This document shows, one piece after another, positions 5,959 through 15,444 of a stretch of DNA of 64,000 bases. Location of the stretch: positions 1 to 64,000 of the forward strand of contig JAMFSR010000032.1 of assembly GCA_026225395.1 (NCBI GenBank), read 5' to 3'. The first letter of the stretch is position 1. Every line of letters begins with the position of its first letter. This DNA is from Granulicella sapmiensis (GTDB taxonomy: Bacteria > Acidobacteriota > Terriglobia > Terriglobales > Acidobacteriaceae). Position numbers and translations under genes: made by a program. The notes beneath the pieces were generated by a model, which saw only the letters and a list, made by a program, of their open reading frames with translations, was not told the origin of the DNA and ran no database searches.

Positions 5959-6744
5959 ATGAGCAGTGTCAACACGGGTCTGTGGCTTGGAAGATCTACA
6001 GTCGCGTGCGCGCTCCTTACGGCCGCGGTTGCCAACGCACAAACCGATCCCATCTTCGACGTCTCCTCCGTCAAGTGGAACAAGTCCGGCAGCCACTCCA
6101 CCCACATCAGCAGCACCGACGCGTTCTATCGCTCTACCAACGTCAACCTCAAAATGCTGCTGCAAAATGCCTACAACATCCGTCCCGAACTCATCTCCGG
6201 TCTCCCGTCGTGGACCGATGACGCTCACTTCGATATCGAAGCCAAAGTCCTCGATCCCACAACCGTCGCTCACCTCGCCCCCGGCCAGCGAGCGGCCATG
6301 ATGCGTCAGCTTCTCGAAGACCGTTTCCATCTCAAGGCTCACATCGAGCAGAAGACACTGCCCGTCTTCGATCTCATCATCGCCAAAAGCGGCAGCAAGT
6401 TAACATCCTCACCACCCGATCTCCCCAAATCGCGCGGCACCGGTGTCAATAGCCACAACAATGAGGTCGACGCACACGACATACAGATGTCCGCCTTCGC
6501 CGACTTCCTCACCCACCAGGTGGAACGCACCGTCATCGACAAGACCAACCTCACCGGAAAGTTCGATCTCACGCTCAAGTTCAGCCACGACGAGAACTCC
6601 GCGGCTCCTCACAGCGACCCTAGCGACGACCTTCCTTCCATCTTCACCGCCGTCGAAGAGCAGCTCGGTCTCAAACTCCTGCCGGACAAAGGCCCCGTCG
6701 ATACGCTCGTTGTCGACCGGCTGGAGCAGCCGTCAGAAAATTAA
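5959..6744 (+). CDS. TIGR03435 family protein, 261 aa
   Basis: The signal peptide ends near ANAQ-TD (residue 28). The mature protein is a single TIGR03435/DUF3738 domain with the usual landmarks: FDVSSVKWNKS, LLQNAYNIRPELISGLPSW, MMRQLLEDRFHLKAHIEQKT, DKTNLTGKFDLTL, FTAVEEQLGLKLLPDKGPVD, and the terminal EQPSEN signature. It is about the normal length for the family. It sits between a longer paralogue upstream and another downstream with about 70 bp gaps, consistent with tandem duplication. The family's biochemical role is not known; envelope location is inferred from the signal peptide. Confidence 0.88.
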   Translation: MSSVNTGLWLGRSTVACALLTAAVANAQTDPIFDVSSVKWNKSGSHSTHISSTDAFYRSTNVNLKMLLQNAYNIRPELISGLPSWTDDAHFDIEAKVLDPTTVAHLAPGQRAAMMRQLLEDRFHLKAHIEQKTLPVFDLIIAKSGSKLTSSPPDLPKSRGTGVNSHNNEVDAHDIQMSAFADFLTHQVERTVIDKTNLTGKFDLTLKFSHDENSAAPHSDPSDDLPSIFTAVEEQLGLKLLPDKGPVDTLVVDRLEQPSEN

Positions 6745-6814
6745 ATAAAATTCCAAACCTTTGAGAAAGGAAGCCGTCTCATGGGAATCAAGTCTCAGAA
6801 AGAGGAAGCGCGGG

Positions 6815-7687
6815 ATGAGCAATCGCAGGGCTCCCAGCATCGGTCTAGCGGCAGTCCTGCTCGCTTGCTTGCTCGCATCTCCATTGGGGATGCACGCTCA
6901 GCCCGCTGCGTCCGCGACCACAACCGCCCAACCCACCGCTGCCTTGGCCTACGACGTTGTCTCCATCAAGCGGAACAATTCTGGGAGCGCAAACGTACGG
7001 TTCATGGTGAGTGAAAGCGGTATCAACCTGACGAACACCGACGCCGCCAACCTGATTGCCGCGGCATATGGCATCAAGCCCGACTTGATCTCCGGTTTGC
7101 CCCACTGGACGGACTCCGCGCGTTTCGATGTCGAAGCGAAGATGTCTCCCGATGACGTGGACGCAGTGAAGAAGCTGGACATGCAGCATCGGGAGGCAGC
7201 CAGGAAGGCCATGCAGCAGGCTCTGCTGGCTGACCGCTTCAAGCTGAAGACCCACATCGAAGTCAAACAACTTCCTATCTACGATCTCGTGATCGCCAAG
7301 GGTGGCCTCAAGCTCAAAGAGTACGACCCCGCAGTGAGCCATCCTGACGCCTTCAAAGGACCCGATGGCAAGCCGATGTCGGGTATGACGCGTGCATCGC
7401 CAACTAGTTTTTCCGGTCAGGGAATTTCCATCAGTGCGCTGACCAACTTCATGGAGTATCACCTGCACCGCACCATCGTCGACAAAACAGGCCTCACCGG
7501 CAAGTACGATGTCAACCTGACGTGGGCTCCCGATCGCGACACATCTGATCCTGCGGCCGCTGCCGCGGACACCGCACCCTCTTTCTTTACCGCCTTCGAA
7601 GAAGAGCTCGGCCTCAAATTGCAACCAGGCAAAGGCCCAGTAGATACACTTGTCGTTGACCAGATAGAACAACCTTCAGAAAACTGA
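6815..7687 (+). CDS. TIGR03435 family protein, 290 aa
   Basis: The start is set at MSNRRAPSIGLAAVLLACLL because it opens a proper signal peptide and has GAGGA upstream; the ATG 54 bases earlier would add a charged, implausible leader. TIGR03435 landmarks: YDVVSIKRNNSG, LIAAAYGIKPDLISGLPHW, ALLADRFKLKTHIEVKQLP, IVDKTGLTGKYDVNL, FTAFEEELGLKLQPGKGPVD, EQPSEN. It is the third tandem member and the most similar to the second. Only 14 bp separate its stop from the TonB-type receptor, so the pair is likely co-transcribed. Confidence 0.87.
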   Translation: MSNRRAPSIGLAAVLLACLLASPLGMHAQPAASATTTAQPTAALAYDVVSIKRNNSGSANVRFMVSESGINLTNTDAANLIAAAYGIKPDLISGLPHWTDSARFDVEAKMSPDDVDAVKKLDMQHREAARKAMQQALLADRFKLKTHIEVKQLPIYDLVIAKGGLKLKEYDPAVSHPDAFKGPDGKPMSGMTRASPTSFSGQGISISALTNFMEYHLHRTIVDKTGLTGKYDVNLTWAPDRDTSDPAAAAADTAPSFFTAFEEELGLKLQPGKGPVDTLVVDQIEQPSEN

Positions 7688-7701
7688 CTTCGCAGAGGAC
7701 G

Positions 7702-10700
7702 ATGAACAACGCCGCCCATCGACGCATGCTGAACCTTCGCCACATCCTCTGTGGCCTTGCGCTTTCCATGCTCTCGCTCACCGCACTGGCCTCTGAGTAT
7801 CACGGCCAGGTGCTCTACAACGATCTCGCCGTCCCCGGCGCTATTGTTACCGCGACGCAGGGCGACAAGAAGTTCACGGCAACCTCCGACGAGCAAGGCG
7901 CGTACGCTTTTGCTGATCTTCCCGATGGCGCATGGAAGATCCACATCGAGATGCTGTGCTTCTCGCCCATCGACGGTGACGTCACCATCGCCGCCAATCA
8001 GCCGGCAGGGAAGTGGGAGCTCAAGATGCTTCCGCTACCTGCCATCACCGCACTCGCCAACGCCGTGACCGTCGAAACCAAACCAGGGCCCACAGCGGTC
8101 GCAGCAATACCAACAGCCAAAAAGCCCAACCAATCCGCTGCTTCCGATCAGCCAAAGCCCGCGGAAGAACCCGCTCCACAACAGCAGCAGGCTAACGATG
8201 GCCTGCTCATCAACGGCAGCTCCAACAACGCGGCAACGTCGCAGTACACACTTGCCCCCGCGTTCGGCAATCAGCACAAGGGCGCGCACGGTCTCTACAA
8301 CGGCGGCATTCAGCTCGTGCTCGATAACTCCGCACTCGATGCACGCCAGTACTCGCTCTCCGGTCTCAGCCAGCCCAAGCCCGCCTACAACCAGATCCAA
8401 CTCGGCTTCAACGTCGGCGGCCCAATCTACATCCCGCATGTCCTGCGCAACGGCCCGAACTTCTATGTTCAATATCTGCTCACGCGCAACCGCACGGACG
8501 CCACCGACTCCGGCCTCATGCCCACAGCGGCCGAGCGAAACGGCATTCTCCCAACGGGCAACGTCACCGTCAGCCCGCAGGCTCTTGCTCTACTGCAGTA
8601 CTACCCGTTGCCCAACGCCACCGGAAGCAGCCTGTACAACTATCAGGTGCCTATCGTCACCGACACACACCAGGACGCGATGCAAGTGCGCCTCGATAAG
8701 ACGGTCGGCCGCAAAGATCAGCTCTGGGGAGTCTTCGGATTCCAAAGCGGACGCAGCAACAACGCCAACCTCTTCGGTTTCGTCGATACCACGGACACGC
8801 TCGGCATCAACACCAACGTCAATTGGACCCATCGTTTCACCAGCCACTTCTTCGCCAACCTCACCTATAACTTCACCCGTTCCCGGACGAACGTCACGCC
8901 CAACTTCCAGAACATCAAAGACGTCGAAGGACAGGCCGGCATCACCGGCTACGACCAGGACCCCACGCAATGGGGACCGCCTTCCTTGCAGTTCTCGAGC
9001 GGCATCTCCGGCTTGAGCGATGGGCAAAGCGCCTTCACCCGCAATCGCACCGACAGGCTTCCGGTGTCGGTCAACTGGTATCACCGCAAACACAACTTCA
9101 CCTTCGGTGGCGACTTCCGCCGTCAGGAGTTCAACTACCTCTCGCAGCAGAACCCACGCGGCAGCTTTGTCTTCACCGGTGCAGCCAGCGGCGTCTCTGA
9201 TCTAGCCGACTTCCTCACCGGCAACGCCGACACCGTCTCCATTGCTTACGGCAACGCCGACAAGTATCTCCGCCAATCCGTCTACGATCTCTACGCGAAC
9301 GACGACTGGCGTCTCACCCCGCAGTTCACCATCCAGGCCGGTCTGCGCTGGGACTACGGCGCACCCATCACCGAGCTCAAGAACCGCCTCGTCAATATTG
9401 ACGTAGCTCCCAACTTCTCCACCGAGCAGCCTGTCCTGGCCTCAAGCCCGGAGGGCATCGTCAGTGGACAGCAGTATCCTACGTCTCTCGTCCGCCCAGA
9501 CAAGCTGGGCTTCCAGCCACGCGTCGGCATATCCTGGCGGCCTATTCCAGGATCTACACTCGTCGTCCGCGCAGGGTACGGTGTCTACGACGACACCTCT
9601 GTCTATCAAGCCAATGCGCTTTCGATGGCGCAGCAAGCTCCACTCTCCAACAGCCTAAGCGCGTCCTACAGCAGCAACTGCCCGCTCACGCTTGCCACCG
9701 GCTTGCAACGCCAGGCATGCACGACCACAACGCCGGACAACTTCGGCATCGATCCCAACTTCCGTGTCGGCTTCGCGCAAACGTGGCAGGTCTCTGCGCA
9801 ACGCGATCTCCCCTTCGCTTTGCAAATGGTCGCCACGTATCTCGGTGTCAAGGGAACTAACGGCGTGCAGCAGTTCCTGCCGAACACCTACGCTATCGGC
9901 GCCGCCAATCCCTGCCCGCTCTGCCCGGTGGGTTATCGCTATCGCACATCGAACGGCACCTCCACGCGCGAGTCCGGCAGCTTGCAACTGCGCCGCCGCC
10001 TTCGCAGTGGGTTCACTGCATCGGCGCTTTACACCTACTCCAAGTCCATTGACGATGATGCCCAGCTAGGCGGCCAGGGACCACTCGCTGCTGGTGCAAC
10101 TTCGTTCTCATCCGGCAGCGCCATGACCGCGCAGAACTGGCTCAACCTCGGCGCTGAGCGCGGTCTTTCTACTTTCGATCAACGCAACCTCCTCAACGCC
10201 ACCATCCAATACACCTCCGGTGTTGGCCTCGGTGGAGGTTCACTCATGACCGGCTGGCGCGGTCGTGTGCTCAAAGACTGGACTGCGCTCGGCACCTTCG
10301 TCGTCGGCAGCGGTCTGCCGGAAACGCCCGTGTATCTCGCGGCCACACCCGGCACCGGCTTCACAGGCTTTCTGCGCCCCGACCGCACCACGCAGTCGCT
10401 CTCTGCCGCGCCCACCGGTTCGCATCTCAACGCCGCCGCTTACGCTGCTCCACAGGCCGGCCTCTTCGGCAATGCAGGCCGCGACTCTATCGAAGGTCCA
10501 TCGCAGTTCACCTTCAACGCTTCGCTGCAGCGCACCTTCCGCCTGCCGCGTAAGTTCTATCTCGACGTCCGGCTCGACGGCACCAACATACTGAACCACG
10601 TCACCTTCACCAGTTGGAACACCACGCTCAATCCGGCGCAATGCTCGCTCACTGTGCCTGCTACCTGCTCCGGCACAACACCTGCGTTAGCCACCAGCAG

Positions 10701-10773
10701 TCCGCTCTTCGGCGTGCCCGCCGCCGTCAACAACATGCGTAGCATGCAGCTCACCGGGAGGTTACGCTTCTAA
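7702..10773 (+). CDS. TonB-dependent receptor-like outer membrane protein with CarboxypepD_reg domain
   Basis: Residues 1-30 are a signal peptide (SMLSLTALAS). Residues about 32-110 form a carboxypeptidase-regulatory/TonB-receptor beta-domain (GQVLYNDLAVPGAIVTATQG, then DEQGAYAFADLPDG). A Pro/Gln-rich linker (PAEEPAPQQQQ) follows. The remainder is a very large beta-barrel with the acidobacterial Oar-like features YDLYANDDWRLTPQFTIQAG followed by LRWDY, VVRAGYGVYDD, FDQRNLLNATIQY and terminal MQLTGRLRF (aromatic C-terminus for Bam recognition). At 1023 aa it is a little shorter than typical members (1100-1250) because the plug region is reduced. Substrate unknown. The stop overlaps the next gene's start (TAATG). 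Confidence 0.88.
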   Translation: MNNAAHRRMLNLRHILCGLALSMLSLTALASEYHGQVLYNDLAVPGAIVTATQGDKKFTATSDEQGAYAFADLPDGAWKIHIEMLCFSPIDGDVTIAANQPAGKWELKMLPLPAITALANAVTVETKPGPTAVAAIPTAKKPNQSAASDQPKPAEEPAPQQQQANDGLLINGSSNNAATSQYTLAPAFGNQHKGAHGLYNGGIQLVLDNSALDARQYSLSGLSQPKPAYNQIQLGFNVGGPIYIPHVLRNGPNFYVQYLLTRNRTDATDSGLMPTAAERNGILPTGNVTVSPQALALLQYYPLPNATGSSLYNYQVPIVTDTHQDAMQVRLDKTVGRKDQLWGVFGFQSGRSNNANLFGFVDTTDTLGINTNVNWTHRFTSHFFANLTYNFTRSRTNVTPNFQNIKDVEGQAGITGYDQDPTQWGPPSLQFSSGISGLSDGQSAFTRNRTDRLPVSVNWYHRKHNFTFGGDFRRQEFNYLSQQNPRGSFVFTGAASGVSDLADFLTGNADTVSIAYGNADKYLRQSVYDLYANDDWRLTPQFTIQAGLRWDYGAPITELKNRLVNIDVAPNFSTEQPVLASSPEGIVSGQQYPTSLVRPDKLGFQPRVGISWRPIPGSTLVVRAGYGVYDDTSVYQANALSMAQQAPLSNSLSASYSSNCPLTLATGLQRQACTTTTPDNFGIDPNFRVGFAQTWQVSAQRDLPFALQMVATYLGVKGTNGVQQFLPNTYAIGAANPCPLCPVGYRYRTSNGTSTRESGSLQLRRRLRSGFTASALYTYSKSIDDDAQLGGQGPLAAGATSFSSGSAMTAQNWLNLGAERGLSTFDQRNLLNATIQYTSGVGLGGGSLMTGWRGRVLKDWTALGTFVVGSGLPETPVYLAATPGTGFTGFLRPDRTTQSLSAAPTGSHLNAAAYAAPQAGLFGNAGRDSIEGPSQFTFNASLQRTFRLPRKFYLDVRLDGTNILNHVTFTSWNTTLNPAQCSLTVPATCSGTTPALATSSPLFGVPAAVNNMRSMQLTGRLRF

Positions 10774-12893
10774 TGCGAATCCTCACTCACATTTCATTAG
10801 CTATCGCTCTCGCAACAAGTTTCGTTGCACATTCCCAAACCCTCGGCCAGAACGCCTCACCCGATCACGACCCCACCTACACGCTCAGCGTCCACAGCCA
10901 GCTCGTCGTGGAAGCCGTCACTGTCAAAGACAAAGACGGCAAGCCCATCGAAGGACTCACCGCCAAAGACTTCACCGTCACCGAAGACGGCGTTCCGCAG
11001 AAGATCCGCTACTGCGAGTACCAGACGCTTCCCGCAACGCCCATCCCCGAACCACCCGCGCCGCCTGACAGCGAAGCTCTCACCATCTACCGCACGCTCA
11101 ATCGCAGCCAGATCGCCCCTGAAACCACCGGCAATACGAAGTACAAAGATCATCGCCTGCTTGCGCTCTACTTCGACATGTCCGCCATGCGCCCTGCGGA
11201 GCAACTCCGCGCGTTAGCCGCCGCGGAGAAGTTCGTGCGCACACAGATCACCACGGCCGATCTCGTCGCCATCATGCGCTACAACGGCGCCTCTGCCGAT
11301 GTACTGCAGGACTTCACCGCCGATCGCAGCCGCCTGCTCAGCATCCTCGAAACCATGGTCGTTGGCGAAGGACAGGGTGATGTTGACTCCATACAGGATG
11401 CCAGCGCTGCCGACACCGGCGCAGCCTTCGGCCAGGATGATGGCGAGTTCAACGTCTTCAACACCGACCGCCAGCTCTCCGCGCTCCAGACCGTTGCAAA
11501 CATGCTCGGGCAACTCAGCGAAAAGAAGTCGCTCATCTACTTCGCCAGTGGCCTGCGCCTGAACGGCCTCGACAACCAGGCCCAACTCAAGGCCACCATC
11601 GACTCTGCTATCCGCTCCGGTGTCTCCTTCTGGCCCATCGATGCGCGCGGTCTGGTTGCGTCCGCTCCGCTCGGCGATGCCACGCAAGGCTCGCCCGGCA
11701 ACGCAGGCATGTACTCCGGAACCGCCGCGCTTGCCAATACCAGCAACTTCCAGCAATCGCAGGACACGCTCTTCGCGCTCGCCGGTGATACCGGCGGCAA
11801 AGCGCTCCTCGACTACAACGACCTCACCAGAGGCATTGTGCAGGCGCAGCAATCGGTCGGCAGCTATTACCTCGTCGAGTACTACACCTCGAACACACTC
11901 AAGGACGGCAAGTTCCGCAAGATCAAGATCACCGTCGCCGACCCCAACGCCAAGCTCGAGTATCGCCAGGGCTACTACGCCGGCAAAGAGTTCGCGAAGT
12001 TCACCACCGTTGATAAAGAGCGCCAGCTCGAAGACGCGCTCATGCTTCCCGATCCCGTCACCGAGTTGACCATCGCGATGGAGATCAATTACTTCCAGCT
12101 CAATCGCGCCGAGTATTTCGTCCCGCTTGTCGTCAAGATTCCGGGCCGCGAACTTGCGCTCGCCAAGCGCGGCGGCGCAGAGCACACGCTCATCGACTTC
12201 ATCGGCGAAATCAAGGATGCCAACGGCGGTATGACCGTCACCAACGTCCGCGACGACGTCAACATCAAGCTCACCGATGAAACCGCTGCCGAGCTCGCGA
12301 AGAAGCCCATCGAGTATGACGCTGGGTTTACGTTGCTGCCGGGCAAGTACATCATCAAGTTCCTGGCCCGCGACGACGAAACGGGCCGCATCGGCACCTT
12401 CCAAACGACGTTCGTCATTCCCAACCTCAACAAGGAGCTCAAGCGCGTCGCCACCAGCTCGGTTGTGCTCAGCAGCCAACGCGTGGATATGAAGGATGCT
12501 CTCTTCAACGCCGGCAAAGCCAAGGACCAGCAAAAGGACAACGCTGCCAACCCGCTCGTGCAGGACGGACGCAAGCTTGTTCCCAGCGTTACACGCGTCT
12601 TCAGCCGCAGTCGCGAACTCTACGTCTACCTGCAGGCGTACAACCAGACCGCAACCGCGCCGCAACCCATGGTCGGCTTCGTCACGCTGTTCAAGGGAAC
12701 GGACAAGGTGTACGAAACTAAGCCCATCTCCGTCACCGCGGCCGCGCTTGCGCGCCTCGGCACAACGCCGCTGAACTTCAGCCTCGACCTCACGCAGCTC
12801 CAACCGGGCGAGTACGACTGCCAGGTCACCGTGCTCAATCCTACCGACGGCAAAGCTACCTTCTGGAAGGCGCCTATCGTCGTTGTGCCATAG
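10773..12893 (+). CDS. VWFA-related secreted protein (TIGR03436 type)
   Basis: A signal peptide covers about residues 1-21. Residues 40-90 carry the TIGR03436 hallmark VVEAVTVKDKDGKPIEGLTA followed by KDFTVTEDGVPQ. The von Willebrand A fold follows (LLALYFDMSAMRPAEQL, then KSLIYFASGLRLNGLDNQ, then SFWPIDARGLVA). The metal-ion site reads D-M-S-A-M, so the last serine of the canonical DxSxS is absent. Residues 430-706 are beta-rich (FIGEIKDANGG, YIIKFLARDDETGR). The ATG overlaps the receptor's stop, implying translational coupling and a joint envelope role. Function in Acidobacteria is not established; protein-protein adhesion on the surface is the usual assumption. Confidence 0.88.
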   Translation: MRILTHISLAIALATSFVAHSQTLGQNASPDHDPTYTLSVHSQLVVEAVTVKDKDGKPIEGLTAKDFTVTEDGVPQKIRYCEYQTLPATPIPEPPAPPDSEALTIYRTLNRSQIAPETTGNTKYKDHRLLALYFDMSAMRPAEQLRALAAAEKFVRTQITTADLVAIMRYNGASADVLQDFTADRSRLLSILETMVVGEGQGDVDSIQDASAADTGAAFGQDDGEFNVFNTDRQLSALQTVANMLGQLSEKKSLIYFASGLRLNGLDNQAQLKATIDSAIRSGVSFWPIDARGLVASAPLGDATQGSPGNAGMYSGTAALANTSNFQQSQDTLFALAGDTGGKALLDYNDLTRGIVQAQQSVGSYYLVEYYTSNTLKDGKFRKIKITVADPNAKLEYRQGYYAGKEFAKFTTVDKERQLEDALMLPDPVTELTIAMEINYFQLNRAEYFVPLVVKIPGRELALAKRGGAEHTLIDFIGEIKDANGGMTVTNVRDDVNIKLTDETAAELAKKPIEYDAGFTLLPGKYIIKFLARDDETGRIGTFQTTFVIPNLNKELKRVATSSVVLSSQRVDMKDALFNAGKAKDQQKDNAANPLVQDGRKLVPSVTRVFSRSRELYVYLQAYNQTATAPQPMVGFVTLFKGTDKVYETKPISVTAAALARLGTTPLNFSLDLTQLQPGEYDCQVTVLNPTDGKATFWKAPIVVVP

Positions 12894-12899
12894 CCAACG

Positions 12900-14954
12900 C
12901 TATGGCTTCGCCGCCGCATCCACCAGGCTCCCCAACGGCTTCAGCACCGCAAACTCCACCAGTTCTGCATGCTTCGCGGCGGCAGCTAGCAACGCCTTCT
13001 GCGCCGCAATCCAATCCGCAGGTGCAGCCTTCTTCTCATCCATATATCTCAGCGCCGCCAACCCCATCTGTCCTAGCTGAATTAACTGCTCCCGCCGCAC
13101 TGGATAGCGCGCCACCAGTGGATGGTCTACAGCAATCGCATCGAGCGCTGCGCTCGCATCCACCCAGTGCTGAAAGACCTTTGTCAACGCATCCTTCTGC
13201 GTCGCATCTTTGCTTTGCAAATAAGCAGCGACCAGCAACCCAAACTGATGCGCACTAAGAGGATCAGGCGACGTAAAGTCGATTAGGCTATCCATCGGCG
13301 TGAGCTGTGTCGTCTTCTGCATGCGATAGCGCTCGCCAAAGCCCACCGGTTGCAGCGTCGAAGTCAACACCGCGAGCTCCTCCGCGCCACGCACACTTCC
13401 TGCCATCATGCGCAGCCCACGCTGCGGCCCGGAGATATGCGTCAGTCCCAGAGCATCCAGCCGCAGTGATTCCACAGCCAGCCGGCGGTACATATCTTCC
13501 GTATCCCTCACCGTCGCCGGAGACCACATCCGCTCCGCAATCGCGGCCATACGCGGCCATATGCGCGAATCGATTGTGAAGCCGGTCACATGCTCACTCC
13601 ACATGCAGGCCTCGCCACCCAGCACGAGTTTCTGCTCTTCCGGCGTAAGGTTCAGCGAAACCGGCACAGGATCGGCTGCATACATCTCGCCTGACGAAGT
13701 CATGTGGTCCAGATAAAAAGCCTGCGAGTAAATCACGCGATGGCCTTGCTTTACACCCTCGGCCACAAACTCCGGCCCATGCCAGTTATGGATCACAACG
13801 CTCTGCGGCAGATCGGGATGCAGCACCTCGTCCCATCCAATCATCTGGCGGTGATGCTTCTTCAGGATCGCCTCCACACGCAGATTGAAGTAAGCCTGCA
13901 GCGCCTTCGAATCCTTCAGGCTGTGCTCGCGCATGAAGGCGACAATCTTCGGATTGCCGTTCCAATCCTTGCCATTGCTCTCATCGCCACCGATGTGGAA
14001 GAACTCATCGGGAAACAACCCGGCCATCTCGCCGAACAGCCCATCGAGAAACATATACGTGGACTCGCGCGTAGGATCGAGCGCCGCATCATGCACGCCG
14101 AACGTCGTCTGCACTTCGTACGTCGCGGCCTTGCTCGCCAGCTCCGGATACCCCACCAGCCACGAGGTCGCATGGCCCGGAATATCGAACTCCGGCACCA
14201 CGCGAATCCCTCGTGCTGCCGCGTACTGCACCACCTCGCGCACCTGCTGCTGCGTATAGAAGTCTCCGTTCGACCCCATCCCCTGGAGCTTTGGATACTT
14301 CAAACTCTCTACGCGAAAGCCCTGGTCTTCGCTCAGGTGCCAGTGCAGCACATTCAGCTTCACCGCGGCCATGCCATCCAGCGTCCGCAGGACCACATCC
14401 TCCGGCATGAAGTGTCGCCCGGAGTCGATCATCAACCCACGCCACGCAAACCGCGGTGCGTCGTCGATATGCACAGCAGGCAGCACAAACCCTGCGCCTT
14501 CCGGCTGCACCAACTGCAGCAGCGTCTCAAACCCATGCATCGCTCCGAAGATCGTCTCCGCCTTCAGCGCCACACCGGAGCTGGTTACATCCAGCGAGTA
14601 GCTTTCATCCATGCCCAGCGCGGGCAACGTCGCGCTGGCATCGGCAACGGACACGTTGAACGCCGCAACCCCTGCCACAGGATCATGCGCCAGGGCCACG
14701 CCCGTCTGCATTTGCAACCGTTCCATCATCCGTCGCGCCGCGGCTTCCAGCAGCGAATTGTGCGCCTCGCCTAAAGAAAGCGTCACCGCAGGCGTGATCG
14801 CAAACTCACCCTGCGAAGCATGCACCGCAACGGGCAGCGGCATTAAAGTGTTGGCTTGTCCGCTCATGCAGGAAGCACTCAAAACAAGAAAGCACCCGGC
14901 GCAAAGGCTCAGATGCCGCAACGCAGGTTTGCTGGTCCAAAACGACATCGGCAA
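12900..14954 (-). CDS. Beta-N-acetylhexosaminidase, glycoside hydrolase family 20
   Basis: Exported (signal peptide to about residue 33; LSASC could be a weak lipobox). Residues about 37-155 are the GH20b accessory domain. The catalytic TIM barrel follows, with WRGLMIDSGRHF, LNVLHWHLSEDQGFR, VVPEFDIPGHATSW, the catalytic Asp-Glu in FHIGGDESNGKDW (around residue 320), and GGEACMWSEHV. These are the substrate-assisted catalysis residues of the family. It cleaves terminal beta-linked GlcNAc/GalNAc, for example from chitin, peptidoglycan or glycan fragments. At 684 aa it is normal for two-domain bacterial enzymes plus a helical C-terminus. It is last in a minus-strand run after NIPSNAP, cytochrome c and DedA, and ends 6 bp from the convergent VWFA gene. 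Confidence 0.93.
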   Translation of the reverse strand: MPMSFWTSKPALRHLSLCAGCFLVLSASCMSGQANTLMPLPVAVHASQGEFAITPAVTLSLGEAHNSLLEAAARRMMERLQMQTGVALAHDPVAGVAAFNVSVADASATLPALGMDESYSLDVTSSGVALKAETIFGAMHGFETLLQLVQPEGAGFVLPAVHIDDAPRFAWRGLMIDSGRHFMPEDVVLRTLDGMAAVKLNVLHWHLSEDQGFRVESLKYPKLQGMGSNGDFYTQQQVREVVQYAAARGIRVVPEFDIPGHATSWLVGYPELASKAATYEVQTTFGVHDAALDPTRESTYMFLDGLFGEMAGLFPDEFFHIGGDESNGKDWNGNPKIVAFMREHSLKDSKALQAYFNLRVEAILKKHHRQMIGWDEVLHPDLPQSVVIHNWHGPEFVAEGVKQGHRVIYSQAFYLDHMTSSGEMYAADPVPVSLNLTPEEQKLVLGGEACMWSEHVTGFTIDSRIWPRMAAIAERMWSPATVRDTEDMYRRLAVESLRLDALGLTHISGPQRGLRMMAGSVRGAEELAVLTSTLQPVGFGERYRMQKTTQLTPMDSLIDFTSPDPLSAHQFGLLVAAYLQSKDATQKDALTKVFQHWVDASAALDAIAVDHPLVARYPVRREQLIQLGQMGLAALRYMDEKKAAPADWIAAQKALLAAAAKHAELVEFAVLKPLGSLVDAAAKP

Positions 14955-14989
14955 GCGTCCATCTCCCTACAAGCTGTCTCTGTTGCCGA

Positions 14990-15418
14990 TCAAACCTTCG
15001 GAGAAAAGTCGAGCAGCTTCATAAACGTCGACTCCATCTTCGTGACGAACGCCCCATTTTTTTCACTCTCAGCTTTCAGCGCGATCCACTCCGGATCGTT
15101 CTTGAACTTCTCCCAGTTCGCGGTCGCTGCTTCACGGCTCTTGTGCCGAAGCATATAGATCAGCGTCCTCCCGGCGAGCGGCTCATCGGTCGGTGTCCAG
15201 AAACCGACGCCATGCATGCCGCACCGCTCAAAGATCTTCGTCTCTTTTGACCGGAACCGCTCCTCGATCAGCGCCTGCTTGCCTTCATTCAGGTGATAGA
15301 TTCGCAACTCATACACGGTCTCTTCGGTTACCTGCGCTCCAGCCTGCATCGCATCTCCCATCACGAGCGGCATCATCGCCGCCGCTCCCGCACCCTTCAG
15401 CAACTTACGACGATCCAT
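14990..15418 (-). CDS. NIPSNAP family protein with Tat-type signal
   Basis: The start is chosen at MDRRKLLKGAGAAAMMP, a twin-arginine-like signal (RRKLLKG) with a hydrophobic stretch; an ATG eight codons upstream would bury it. The mature part is a NIPSNAP ferredoxin-like domain: VYELRIYHLNEGKQALIEER, FWTPTDEPLAGRTLIYMLRH, then WEKFKNDPEWIAL. NIPSNAP domains form dimeric alpha/beta barrels of mostly unknown activity. Length (142 aa) is standard for single-domain exported members. It lies between a cytochrome c gene (26 bp upstream) and the hexosaminidase gene (35 bp downstream), so it is probably in one transcript. Confidence 0.85.
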   Translation of the reverse strand: MDRRKLLKGAGAAAMMPLVMGDAMQAGAQVTEETVYELRIYHLNEGKQALIEERFRSKETKIFERCGMHGVGFWTPTDEPLAGRTLIYMLRHKSREAATANWEKFKNDPEWIALKAESEKNGAFVTKMESTFMKLLDFSPKV

Positions 15419-15444
15419 AACGCCTCCGCACTTCGCCACCAAGC

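Noticed and set aside
11214-12803. Long minus-strand open frame of 529 codons
   Set aside because: It lies wholly antisense to the VWFA gene, has no family motif, and arises from the codon bias of the plus-strand gene.
13704-14774. 356-codon plus-strand frame
   Set aside because: Antisense to the GH20 gene, whose catalytic motifs are unmistakable.
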